From Avibacterium paragallinarum (GTDB lineage Bacteria > Pseudomonadota > Gammaproteobacteria > Enterobacterales > Pasteurellaceae), in NCBI RefSeq assembly GCF_900450705.1, contig NZ_UGHK01000002.1, positions 558,001 through 622,000 of the forward strand: 64,000 bases of DNA, in the 5' to 3' direction. The position numbers were made by a program, and so were the translations under genes. This document shows, one piece after another, positions 30,307 to 38,841 of the stretch (within the stretch, counting starts at the first letter, position 1; every line of letters starts with the position of its first letter). Below the pieces are notes generated by a model. That model worked only from the letters and a program-made list of their open reading frames with translations. It searched no databases and had not been told where the DNA came from.

Positions 30307-31929
30307 TTATTTTGCTTTTGCTGAAGCCTCAATCGCTTGGAATTCTTCAGGATTCCACGCCATTGGTTTTGGTTGTGTGCTGATCCAGTCGTAAAATGCT
30401 TTTTGCAATTCTTTTACTTTTTCTGGATATTTATCAGCCACATCTTGGCTTTCTGCTGGGTCAACTTTGTCGTGATAAAGGTGAAGTTTGTTACTTCCGT
30501 CATTGTAGAAATATAACGCCCAATCTTGATCGCGAATTGCCCACGAGCTTTTTGAGAGTTTCTCTAAGTTTGGATTTTTCGGTGCATCATTGGTGTTATA
30601 GGTGATATATTTCCAATAATCCGCCCAGAATTTTTGGTTATCCTCACTATAATGTTTTGCACCTGGTCCCGCCCAATAGAGATATTTGTGCGGTGAAACT
30701 TTTTCTTTGCCTTCTAACACTGGCAAAATATCACGACCATCAAGTTTTAAAGAAGCTGGCACTTTAATATTCGCAGCTTTCAGTGCTGTTGGCAGAATAT
30801 CTACCGCAGAAATTAAGCTGTCATTTTTGGTATCCGCTGGAATGTGTCCCGGCCAAGAAACGATGAATGGCACTCGCACTCCACCGTTATACATTTGTCC
30901 TTTAAAGCCACGATCCATTCCATTTAATGGCATTGGCGCTTCGTGAACCGAACCATTGTCGGATAAGAAGAAAATAATGGTGTTATCTAATTTGCCGTCG
31001 GCTTTTAATTTGTCGATGATTTTACCAATGCCCTCATCAGCCGCATTGATCGCCGCAAAATATTTATCGGCTTCCACATTCCCTGTATTAAAACGATCCA
31101 TATATTTGGCAGGTGATGCCTCTTCCAATGGAATGTGTGGTACGCTATAAGCGAGATTTAAGAAAAACGGTTTATCGCCTGTTTTATCAATAAATTGAAG
31201 TGCTTCATTGGTTAAATTATGGGTTAAATAGCCCGGTGCTTCAATCGGTTTGTCATTACGCCATAGTGCCGGGGAATTCCACAATGCCGCCCCTGATACA
31301 AAGTAGCTGTAAGAATAATCAAAACCGCGATCAGTTGGGAAATAACCTTTATCTGGTACAGATGAGAAGTTATCGTGGTAATCACGGGTTTTTACATCAT
31401 CAGGCTTAGTGATACGTCCAATTTTTCTGTCTTTATTCACTCGAGCATTATGGTATTTACCAATATTCGCCGTGGCATAGCCATTTTCTTGGAATAACGC
31501 TGGCAACAGTTTCACATCAAGTGGAATACCGTTGAAAGAATCATCATTACTATAAATACCAAATGACGCTGGATAACGTCCTGTCAAAATCCCTGCACGA
31601 GATGGGCCACAAACAGGGTGAGCAACGAACGCATTGGTCATTTTTACCCCAGTCGCGGCTAATTTAGACACATTCGGCATTGCACGCTGTGCGGCATCAA
31701 TCATTTTATCTAAATCACCTTGATAACGAGCAGCAACAGGGCGTTTGCTTAATTCGTTCTTGTCTAAGCTGTCAATGGCGAAATCAAGCTGGCCTGTGCC
31801 TAAATCGTCCATTACAATAACCAGCACGTTCGGTTTTTGAGGATCTTGGCTGTGTGCGTAAACAGGCTGAGCCGCAGCACCAACAACCAATGCGGATAAT
31901 AAACACTGACTAAGTAACGAGCGTTTCAT
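30307..31929 (-). CDS. Periplasmic sulfatase 1 (Cys-type, Sec signal peptide)
   Basis: A 540-residue alkaline-phosphatase-superfamily sulfatase. The signal peptide MKRSLLSQCLLSALVVGAAA ends near AYA. Metal-binding NVLVIVMDDLGTGQ is followed by the formylglycine motif C-G-P-S-R at Cys107 (PVCGPSRAGILTGRYP). Later metal residues are in FFLSDNGSVHEAPMPLNG. It likely removes a sulfate ester from GalNAc or uronate in chondroitin/dermatan-type oligosaccharides before import; the position is unknown. It lies 17 bp after its predicted maturase, an unusually direct pairing. The C-terminus keeps the usual QDWALYFYNDGSNKLHLY beta-strand region. Confidence 0.88.
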   Translation of the reverse strand: MKRSLLSQCLLSALVVGAAAQPVYAHSQDPQKPNVLVIVMDDLGTGQLDFAIDSLDKNELSKRPVAARYQGDLDKMIDAAQRAMPNVSKLAATGVKMTNAFVAHPVCGPSRAGILTGRYPASFGIYSNDDSFNGIPLDVKLLPALFQENGYATANIGKYHNARVNKDRKIGRITKPDDVKTRDYHDNFSSVPDKGYFPTDRGFDYSYSYFVSGAALWNSPALWRNDKPIEAPGYLTHNLTNEALQFIDKTGDKPFFLNLAYSVPHIPLEEASPAKYMDRFNTGNVEADKYFAAINAADEGIGKIIDKLKADGKLDNTIIFFLSDNGSVHEAPMPLNGMDRGFKGQMYNGGVRVPFIVSWPGHIPADTKNDSLISAVDILPTALKAANIKVPASLKLDGRDILPVLEGKEKVSPHKYLYWAGPGAKHYSEDNQKFWADYWKYITYNTNDAPKNPNLEKLSKSSWAIRDQDWALYFYNDGSNKLHLYHDKVDPAESQDVADKYPEKVKELQKAFYDWISTQPKPMAWNPEEFQAIEASAKAK

Positions 31930-31946
31930 TATGATCTCCTTTGATT

Positions 31947-33143
31947 TTAGTTGATTATTTTCATAATATCTTCAGCCAACCCGCCACGCTGAATAATTTC
32001 TCGCATACGGTGCATCAAAGGTGCGGTTTGACGAAAGAAGAGTTGGTAAGAAGGACAAAGATAATTTTGTTTAAATTTTTCCCCTTTCAAATTCACAATA
32101 CGATGCTTCGGACACCCGCCTTGACAAATCATTCTCACATCACATTTTTCGCAGGCTTTAGTGAGCGTTTCTTTTTTCGCCTTACCAAATTTTTGTTGCT
32201 TGGTTGAAAGTGCAATTTGATTGAGAGGCTGTTTATTAACATTACCTAAACGATAATCAGGATAAACATAATGATCGCAAGAATAAACATCTCCATTGGC
32301 TTCTACGATCATTGCGGTACCACAAGTTTCCGTATGAATACAGCTGGTGGAAGGATAGCCCAACCATTGCCCAAGTAAGTTATCAAATTCACGCACGAAA
32401 ATACGTCCCACATCTTGTCGAACCCATTCGGTAAACACGTCTAATAGGAAATGCCCGTAGCCATCGGCTGGTACAGAAAAGGGAGCCATTCGATAATTTT
32501 TTCCAGGGCTATAATCACAGCGTTGTAAGGAATAATTCGCCACTTCAACAATAGGAATAAACTGCATAAAAGTCGAGCCTAACTCTTTCAACACTTGGTA
32601 AGTTTCCCGTCCTTTATCCCAGTTTTTATCATTAATTACAGTGAGCGTATTAAAATCCACTTCATATTCTTTCAACAGTTCGATGGCTTTTTTCACTCGC
32701 TCAAATGTGGGCTGTCCATTGACAGAAATACGATAGCGGTCGTGAACCTCACTTAAACCATCCACAGAAATCCCTATAAGAAAATTATTTTCTTTAAAAA
32801 ATTCTGCCCATTGACGATTAATCGCAATGCCATTGGTTTGAAAACCATTGGTAATCGTTTTACCGTTAGCAAATTCTTGCTGAAATTGCACCGCTCTTTT
32901 AAAAAAATCTAAACCGAGTAAGGTGGGTTCACCGCCTTGCCACGCGAAATCAACGTGATCGCCTGCGTGGGATTCAATGTAATTTTTGGTATATTGACGT
33001 AAAGTATCGTCAGACATTAGGCGAACGTTATGTGTTAGGGCTTGCTCTTTTTCCAAATAAAAACAGTATTCACATTTGATATTGCAATGGAAACTACTTG
33101 GTTTTGCCATCATATGAAAATAAGCAGATTGAGATTGACACAT
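31947..33143 (-). CDS. Anaerobic sulfatase-maturating enzyme (radical SAM, SPASM)
   Basis: About 398 residues from the ATG at 33143, which has AGGAG upstream. The radical SAM cluster is CNIKCEYC (CxxxCxxC), preceded by FHMMAKPSSFH and followed by FYLEKE, a typical anSME context. The C-terminal SPASM cysteines include CIHTETCGTAM, YSCDHYVYPDYRLGN and CEKCDVRMICQGGCPKHR. It oxidises the active-site cysteine of sulfatases to formylglycine in the cytoplasm, without oxygen. It lies between the isomerase and sulfatase 1 and would also serve sulfatase 2. Confidence 0.92.
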   Translation of the reverse strand: MCQSQSAYFHMMAKPSSFHCNIKCEYCFYLEKEQALTHNVRLMSDDTLRQYTKNYIESHAGDHVDFAWQGGEPTLLGLDFFKRAVQFQQEFANGKTITNGFQTNGIAINRQWAEFFKENNFLIGISVDGLSEVHDRYRISVNGQPTFERVKKAIELLKEYEVDFNTLTVINDKNWDKGRETYQVLKELGSTFMQFIPIVEVANYSLQRCDYSPGKNYRMAPFSVPADGYGHFLLDVFTEWVRQDVGRIFVREFDNLLGQWLGYPSTSCIHTETCGTAMIVEANGDVYSCDHYVYPDYRLGNVNKQPLNQIALSTKQQKFGKAKKETLTKACEKCDVRMICQGGCPKHRIVNLKGEKFKQNYLCPSYQLFFRQTAPLMHRMREIIQRGGLAEDIMKIIN

Positions 33144-33213
33144 AAACAACTCCTAATGTGAAAGAAATGTTAGGTTAGGGAAACGATAATTCAATTTAAC
33201 TAAAATTATCTGA

Positions 33214-33241
33214 TAAGAGGGAAATTTCCTTTTCCCTCTTA
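33214..33241 (-). terminator. Intercistronic hairpin between isomerase and maturase genes
   Basis: TAAGAGGGAAA (33214-33224) pairs with TTTCCCTCTTA (33231-33241). There is no long T-run on the transcript strand, so it may be a partial terminator or an RNA-stability element that sets the PTS/catabolic part apart from the sulfatase part. Confidence 0.5.
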
Positions 33242-33266
33242 CATTGCATAAAAAGCAAAAACGAAA

Positions 33267-33905
33267 TTAGCTATTCAATACTTCTGTAACATAAGCTCGG
33301 ATTTCATCATCTTGGCAGTTATCGAAGAAGCATTGTTGGAAGCGTTCACCGCTCACTGCGGTTTTCACCAATTCTGGATCAATTGAACGCAAGGTGTCTA
33401 AATAGTCTTTCGCCACCGCTGTTTTCACTTGGTTGAGAATGCCAGCATTGCGAACTTGAGGTTCACGACGTTCAACTGGATAGCCTTGACCACGTTCACC
33501 TTCAAAAGCTTTTTCAAACATATAACGCACGTTTAATTCAGCCCCCCAGCCAAATCCTTTGGCAAAAGCTAAAGATAATGCGTTACCGTTATTGATTTGT
33601 GCGAATAAGAACGCGTCAGCAGGTTCTAAGCAGTAACCACACACCACACCTGGGTGCAGGTTTAATGACATTAATGCACCTTGCCCTGTACCACAACCTG
33701 TTACCACAAAATCAACGGCTTTTGAGTTTAATAAAATGCTCGCCATAATCCCTAAGTGGATATAAGTTAAGTGGTGATCTTGTTCGCTGTTCATTCCCAC
33801 GTTATAAACGCTATGCCCTTTTGGCTCAACCACGTTTTTTAACTCATTTAAGATAATTGGATTTTTCGCCGCTTGGCTGTTTTCCATCATTAATGCAATT
33901 TTCAT
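33267..33905 (-). CDS. RpiB/LacAB-family sugar isomerase, DhuI-like (5-dehydro-4-deoxyuronate ketol-isomerase)
   Basis: A 212-residue RpiB/LacA/LacB-fold isomerase with FVVTGCGTGQGALMSLN (active cysteine) and the nucleotide-fold start MKIALMMENSQAAKNP. It has a longer C-terminus than ribose-5-P isomerase B. In streptococcal GAG clusters a protein of this family, DhuI, isomerises 4-deoxy-L-threo-5-hexosulose uronate from unsaturated disaccharides, replacing KduI. Here the gene adjoins the uronyl hydrolase and kduD lies nearby, while no kduI is seen, so the same role is likely. A RpiB/LacAB role on another sugar phosphate is the alternative. Confidence 0.8.
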   Translation of the reverse strand: MKIALMMENSQAAKNPIILNELKNVVEPKGHSVYNVGMNSEQDHHLTYIHLGIMASILLNSKAVDFVVTGCGTGQGALMSLNLHPGVVCGYCLEPADAFLFAQINNGNALSLAFAKGFGWGAELNVRYMFEKAFEGERGQGYPVERREPQVRNAGILNQVKTAVAKDYLDTLRSIDPELVKTAVSGERFQQCFFDNCQDDEIRAYVTEVLNS

Positions 33906-33940
33906 TTTTCTTTCCTTAATTCAATAATTAAAAGTTACCG

Positions 33941-34987
33941 TTATTCAGCTTGTAATTGATAAATTTCTGCTCCTGCAAGTAAGAAAGCACCCACACCGTA
34001 ATCGATGTTGTCTTCTTCTTTCACTTCACGCGGATTGAAAGCAGGAAGCTGAATCCAGCCTAATTTGCCATCAGAATTGACCGCACTTTCTAATGCTGCC
34101 CACGCTTTTTCAACCACTGGCAAATAAGTTGCACGATCTAAAATGCCTTGATTGATCCCCCAAGCTAATGCGTAGCAGAATAATGCCGTTGCACTGCTCT
34201 CTTTCGCAGGGAACGTTTGCGGATCAAGTAAGCTCGCTCGCCAGAAACCATCTTCGTGTTGGAATGGTAAAACGATTTCTGCAAGCTGACGATAAAGGGT
34301 TAAATAACGCTCACGTTCTGGATAGTCTTCGGGCATATCACGGAATAAGCGTGGAATCGCTGCAATCACCCAACCTACGCCACGTCCCCAAAAGACTTTT
34401 TCACCATTTTCTTCGCGTAATTCTCCCCCTTTACCGTCAGGAATATAACGGTAATCACGATAGAACAAGCCTGTTTCTTTATCTTGTAAGTGATCAACAG
34501 AATCCCACCACGCTTGGTTAGCATAATCACGGTATTTGCTTTCGCCCGTTAAGGTGGAGAGGGTAAAGAACACTTGTGGTGCCATAAAGAGTGAATCACA
34601 CCACCACCAATCTTCACGCCCTGGTTTTGGATTTGCCAGCATATCTTCTACAAAGTTGATGGTTGGCTCTAAGGCTTCTGGTTGATTAAATAACGGATAC
34701 ACATCAAGATAGGATTGTGCACAAACCAAATCATCGGCAAAACGTAAATGTGGTCCTGTGCGGAACCCCGTGTGCAAGGTGTAATCTAATGCCCCATCTA
34801 AAAAGGTTTGTTCGCCTATTACTTTCCACGCGTTGGACACGCTTGCCCAAAACACGGCACGATCCCAATCGGTATCTTTAATAAAACGCACTCGTCCTGT
34901 GCGTCTAATCACCGTGCGTGTTTGATGATCTTTTTGCCAATGATACACACGTTTCATTAACTCAAGAGTTTGCTGTTGAGCTTTCAT
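33941..34987 (-). CDS. Unsaturated glucuronyl/uronyl hydrolase (GH88/GH105 superfamily)
   Basis: 348 residues from the ATG at 34987 (MKAQQQT), with GAGAGG upstream; an in-frame start five codons earlier is weaker. It has an (alpha/alpha)6-barrel pattern with catalytic-type Asp in REDWWWCDSLFMAPQVFF and the block VFWGRGVGWVIAAIPRLF. These motifs look more like GH105 than the streptococcal GH88 UGLs (WARGQAWGIYGF). No signal peptide, so it acts on imported, presumably phosphorylated disaccharides, hydrating the 4,5-double bond and releasing the deoxy-uronate and hexosamine 6-phosphate. It lies directly after the PTS EIIA gene. Confidence 0.85.
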   Translation of the reverse strand: MKAQQQTLELMKRVYHWQKDHQTRTVIRRTGRVRFIKDTDWDRAVFWASVSNAWKVIGEQTFLDGALDYTLHTGFRTGPHLRFADDLVCAQSYLDVYPLFNQPEALEPTINFVEDMLANPKPGREDWWWCDSLFMAPQVFFTLSTLTGESKYRDYANQAWWDSVDHLQDKETGLFYRDYRYIPDGKGGELREENGEKVFWGRGVGWVIAAIPRLFRDMPEDYPERERYLTLYRQLAEIVLPFQHEDGFWRASLLDPQTFPAKESSATALFCYALAWGINQGILDRATYLPVVEKAWAALESAVNSDGKLGWIQLPAFNPREVKEEDNIDYGVGAFLLAGAEIYQLQAE

Positions 34988-35004
34988 TGTATTTCCTCTC
35001 AAAT

Positions 35005-35439
35005 TTATAGACCATCTTCATCGCCGTCATCATCTGAAAGTGCGGTCAGATCCTGACGTAGATTTTTTATTTGGCTAAATTCACCACGGGCCAAGCAATC
35101 GGCTAATTCGCTTACAGAAAATTCTTCACGTTCTAATGCAGCATTAACAATCATTGATAAATTAACACCAGCCACCACTTCCACATTAGGATCTTGCAAT
35201 AAAAGATTAATTGCTCGATTACAAGGTGAACCACCGTAGAGATCTACTAAAAAAAGCACACCATCTCCGCTATTCACTTTTTCTTTTGCTGCTAATAACT
35301 GCGACTCTAACTCATCAGTGGACATTGATTCTAAAAAATCAACAAATTCAAGCTGCGGCTGTTGCCCTACAATAGCTTCTACAGCTGAACGCATACCTGA
35401 GGCAAAATTAATATGACCTGATACAACAATACCTAACAT
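35005..35439 (-). CDS. PTS mannose/GalNAc-family enzyme IIA
   Basis: 144 residues. The phosphorylated histidine is in GIVVSGHINFASGM (His9), and the fold-typical VLFLVDLYGGSPCNRAINLL follows. It passes phosphate from HPr to EIIB. The acidic tail (DDDGDEDGL) is unusual but short. Between EIID and the uronyl hydrolase. Confidence 0.9.
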   Translation of the reverse strand: MLGIVVSGHINFASGMRSAVEAIVGQQPQLEFVDFLESMSTDELESQLLAAKEKVNSGDGVLFLVDLYGGSPCNRAINLLLQDPNVEVVAGVNLSMIVNAALEREEFSVSELADCLARGEFSQIKNLRQDLTALSDDDGDEDGL

Positions 35440-35466
35440 AAGCTGTCCTTATTTTATTGCTATTCT

Positions 35467-35499
35467 ATAAAGGAAACGAGAAATCCCCATTTCCTTTAT
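35467..35499 (-). terminator. Intercistronic hairpin between EIID and EIIA genes
   Basis: ATAAAGGAAA (35467-35476) pairs with TTTCCTTTAT (35490-35499). It probably stabilises or attenuates the transcript at this junction; no T-run follows. Confidence 0.45.
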
Positions 35500-35513
35500 G
35501 TTATGAAAGTAAA

Positions 35514-36386
35514 TTAAAGGATACCAATCCAATGTCCTATAACACCAAAAATCAAGGTACTAAAGATCAATACTGGTGGTTTTGCCCAGAAACCCGTACC
35601 TTTCACTAATTTAAACATTAGGAATACCAAGGCTAGAGGAAGTAGATTCGGCATAATTTTATCGAAAAGTGCAGTCTGTAATTCCACCACTTTTCCACCC
35701 ATTTCAATACTTGCGGTGGTTTTAAATCGAATAAAAGTAGCACATAACGCTCCAATAACGAAAATCCCCATAATATTTGCAGCCTTAGCAAGACGTTCTG
35801 TAGAATCACTCATACTTACCATCGCTGCTGTACCCGCTTTGTATCCCATAAACATCAAACTAAAGTATACAAAAAAGTGCATAATCTGATAGAGGATAAA
35901 GAATACAAATGGCCCCGCAATAGATCCTTCCATTGCAATTGATGAACCTAAAGCCAGAGTTAATGGCATAATGGTCATATGGTCGATACCATCACCAATC
36001 CCGCCAGTTGGCCCCATTCCCGCTACTTTCATTACGTTGATAGTAGAAGGTTTTTCTTTATTTTCTTCCATTGCAATAGCTGTACCCAGCAAGAAAGTAA
36101 AGAGTTTCGGACTTGCATTGAAAAACTGTAGGTGGTTTTTCAATGATTTCGCCAAGTCATATTTATTATTGCCGTGAATTTTTTTCAACGCGGGGATAAT
36201 TGAATATGCCCAACCACCTGCTTGCATACGTTCAAAGTTAAAATTACCTTCCATAAACAAACCACGAATTGCACATTTCCAAAGATCTGCTTTGGTAATC
36301 ACTTTGCGAACAGTTTGATCTTGATATGCATCAATATCATCAACAAGACTTTCTGTTACTTGGTTATTAACATTTTTAGATTCCAT
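35514..36386 (-). CDS. PTS mannose/GalNAc-family enzyme IID
   Basis: 290 residues from the ATG at 36386 (MESKNVNNQ), with CAGGAG eight bases upstream. The start overlaps the end of EIIC by 11 bp, suggesting translational coupling. It has the EIID signature FMEGNFNFERMQAGGWAYSIIPAL and AGMGPTGGIGDGIDHMTIMP. Membrane-embedded, it forms the sugar channel with EIIC. Confidence 0.92.
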   Translation of the reverse strand: MESKNVNNQVTESLVDDIDAYQDQTVRKVITKADLWKCAIRGLFMEGNFNFERMQAGGWAYSIIPALKKIHGNNKYDLAKSLKNHLQFFNASPKLFTFLLGTAIAMEENKEKPSTINVMKVAGMGPTGGIGDGIDHMTIMPLTLALGSSIAMEGSIAGPFVFFILYQIMHFFVYFSLMFMGYKAGTAAMVSMSDSTERLAKAANIMGIFVIGALCATFIRFKTTASIEMGGKVVELQTALFDKIMPNLLPLALVFLMFKLVKGTGFWAKPPVLIFSTLIFGVIGHWIGIL

Positions 36387-37143
36387 CTTCGAACTCCTGT
36401 GCTTGAGATTGGTTGTTATTGCTGTTACCTGAGAAGTAGAAATAAAGTACTGCGATTGAACCACCGATGATCGCCACCGCCATAATTGGTAGTTTTAAGT
36501 AAGTGGTTGCAACGAAACCGATAAAAAACACACCTGCAACTTGTTTTGACCACATAATTTTAAGTAGCATTGCAAAACCAATTGCTGGCACTAAACGCGC
36601 CCCTAAACCTAACCCCTCTAATAACACTTTTGGCGAATTATTATTGATCCAATCTGCTGCGTGTTCACCGAAATATACCGTGATAAAGGCAACTACAGCA
36701 TAAAGTAGACCGCGTAATGAAATAGTGGAAATTAACAAGAAATCCAGTCCATTCGGATTGGCCTGTTCTGCATATTCATCAGCTTTTCCCATTGTAAATG
36801 AGGTTATTGCAAAGAATCCGATGATCAACATCTGCATCAATACTGCGATAGGCAGACCTACACCCATTGCTACTTCTGCACTTTGCCCTGTCATCACAGC
36901 AAAAGCAACGGCTGCAATCGTACCCATTGTTACATCAGGCGGCTGAGCGCCTGCATTAGGTACTAACCCTAACCAAGCCAACTCTAGCGTCGCTCCAGTA
37001 ATTAAGCCAAGTTGTAAATCGCCCATAATCAAACCCACTACTGGACCTGTAATTAACGGACGGTGAATATTTAACGCGACGTCGTATTTATCGATACCGC
37101 AGAAGAACGCCCAAAGGGCGACTAATAGTGCTTCAGTTAACAT
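36376..37143 (-). CDS. PTS mannose/GalNAc-family enzyme IIC
   Basis: 255 residues of hydrophobic membrane protein. Typical stretches are HRPLITGPVVGLIMGDLQLG and the substrate-site-like LELAWLGLVPNAGAQPPDVT. Strong match to the AgaC/AgaW type. The acidic-rich tail overlaps the EIID start. Confidence 0.92.
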   Translation of the reverse strand: MLTEALLVALWAFFCGIDKYDVALNIHRPLITGPVVGLIMGDLQLGLITGATLELAWLGLVPNAGAQPPDVTMGTIAAVAFAVMTGQSAEVAMGVGLPIAVLMQMLIIGFFAITSFTMGKADEYAEQANPNGLDFLLISTISLRGLLYAVVAFITVYFGEHAADWINNNSPKVLLEGLGLGARLVPAIGFAMLLKIMWSKQVAGVFFIGFVATTYLKLPIMAVAIIGGSIAVLYFYFSGNSNNNQSQAQEFEDGI

Positions 37144-37162
37144 AAATGCTCCTTACTGAATA

Positions 37163-37651
37163 TTAAAGATATTGTTTAATATCGATCTCTTGTACATCAG
37201 GTGTATTTTGAATAGTACAAGTTACTCCTGCATTCACCATACGACGGAATGCATCAAGATCCTTTTCATCAACAGAAACCGTTTTAGTTAATTGTTTTTT
37301 TCCTTCGTGGAAGTGCATATTGCCAATATTACAATGTTTAATAGGCACTCTACCTTCAACTAAGCGTGCAACGTCTGTTGGGTTATTACATAAAATAAAG
37401 ATTTTTTGCTGTGGTGATGCTTTATGAATCACATCAATAGTCTTTTGTATGGTGAAAAAACGCACTGCATATTCCCCACCCGCTGACGCTTTCATTCCAG
37501 CCTGCATAAATGCAGCATTTGGACCTTCTGCTGCTTCGTCATTGGCGACAAGAATTAAATTCGCTTCAGAGTGTTTCCCCCAAGTAATTTTAATTTGACC
37601 ATGTAATAAACGCTCATCAATACGAGTCCATACAATATTTGGTGTTGCCAT
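37163..37651 (-). CDS. PTS mannose/GalNAc-family enzyme IIB
   Basis: 162 residues. The phosphorylated histidine lies in TRIDERLLHGQIKITWGK (His17). Followed by the usual LVANDEAAEGP and FILCNNPTDVARLV. It phosphorylates the incoming sugar, so a disaccharide would enter as a 6-phosphate on its hexosamine. 15 bp after agaS. Confidence 0.92.
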   Translation of the reverse strand: MATPNIVWTRIDERLLHGQIKITWGKHSEANLILVANDEAAEGPNAAFMQAGMKASAGGEYAVRFFTIQKTIDVIHKASPQQKIFILCNNPTDVARLVEGRVPIKHCNIGNMHFHEGKKQLTKTVSVDEKDLDAFRRMVNAGVTCTIQNTPDVQEIDIKQYL

Positions 37652-37665
37652 AAAAAACTCCTTAA

Positions 37666-38826
37666 TTACGAATGAAATGGGTGAATAATAACGCCTTGAA
37701 CCACACGATTTACTTCACCTGTTGGACAAGGGTTGTCAGTGGTGATACCACGACTGAATGAACTATAGAATGAATTAATTTGTGCAAACACAATATACGG
37801 GAATAACAAGGCATAATCGGGAGCATTTTCAAATCCCTCGATAGTGATCACATCATTGCCTTCTACACCTGCTTGTGCGGTTAAACACACAACACGACTT
37901 GCAATATTATCGCGTCGTAATTCATTATATAAATCAAGATCATATAAACGGGTATAAGGTTGATTTGATAAAAATTCCACCACTACCGTTTTAGGATTTA
38001 CAATAGATTTTGGTCCGTGGCGGAAACCTAACGGTGAATCATAGGTTGCCACAATGCGTCCTGCGGTTAATTCCAAAATTTTCAATGCAGATTCTTGTGC
38101 CAAACCTTGCAAGCCACCGCTGCCTAAATAGATAATGCGTTCCATCTCAACATTAGAAAGTTGGCGTGCATAATCCACATAGCGAGGGAGCAATTTTTCT
38201 GTGGCATCGCAAATAAATTGTAGCTGTTCAACCACTGAGCCTTTTGGCAATAAGAACACGGAAAGTGCTGATAACATCATTGAGCTAAAACTTGATGTCA
38301 TTGCGAAACCGCCGTCATTGGTTTGTGGAGGCATTAATAACGCTAAAGTGCGGTCATTTTTTTGTGCATTTTGATACAACGCCCCTTGCTCATTACAAGT
38401 AATGAATAAGTGATAACAGTTGGTTAAACACTGATTGGCTAATTCCACTGCTGCCACACTTTCAGGGCTGTTACCTGAACGTGCGAAAGAAATTAATAAG
38501 GTTGGCACGTCTTGTGAAAAATATTGGTAAGGATTAGACACAATATCTGTTGTGGCAATAGATTCCACACGTTTATCCGTTAATGTTAAAACGAAAGGCT
38601 GTAAGGAATGCCCCACAAAAGCGGAAGTTCCTGCGCCGGTGAAAATCACACGTCCATTTGCTGCATTCATTACAGGTGCGATGAAATCTAAGATTTGCTG
38701 ACGCTGTGTATCTACCGTATGCAATGCTTGCAACCAAGCTTGAGGCTGATGTTCAATTTCTTTTGCGGTCATAATGGCTTTACCCGCCACTAATTCGCTT
38801 TCTGAAAACCCTAAATAATTTGTCAT
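37666..38826 (-). CDS. agaS: Galactosamine-6-phosphate deaminase/isomerase (SIS domain)
   Basis: 386 residues from the ATG at 38826 (MTNYLGFSESEL), with GGGGATAG upstream. Two SIS domains: RVIFTGAGTSAFVG and LLISFARSGNSPESVAAVEL, then IIYLGSGGLQGLAQESALK. AgaS converts galactosamine 6-phosphate to tagatose 6-phosphate and ammonia. It sits between kbaZ and the PTS genes. The partner enzymes AgaA and LacD are in the same operon. Confidence 0.92.
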   Translation of the reverse strand: MTNYLGFSESELVAGKAIMTAKEIEHQPQAWLQALHTVDTQRQQILDFIAPVMNAANGRVIFTGAGTSAFVGHSLQPFVLTLTDKRVESIATTDIVSNPYQYFSQDVPTLLISFARSGNSPESVAAVELANQCLTNCYHLFITCNEQGALYQNAQKNDRTLALLMPPQTNDGGFAMTSSFSSMMLSALSVFLLPKGSVVEQLQFICDATEKLLPRYVDYARQLSNVEMERIIYLGSGGLQGLAQESALKILELTAGRIVATYDSPLGFRHGPKSIVNPKTVVVEFLSNQPYTRLYDLDLYNELRRDNIASRVVCLTAQAGVEGNDVITIEGFENAPDYALLFPYIVFAQINSFYSSFSRGITTDNPCPTGEVNRVVQGVIIHPFHS

Positions 38827-38841
38827 CTTATCTATCCCCAA

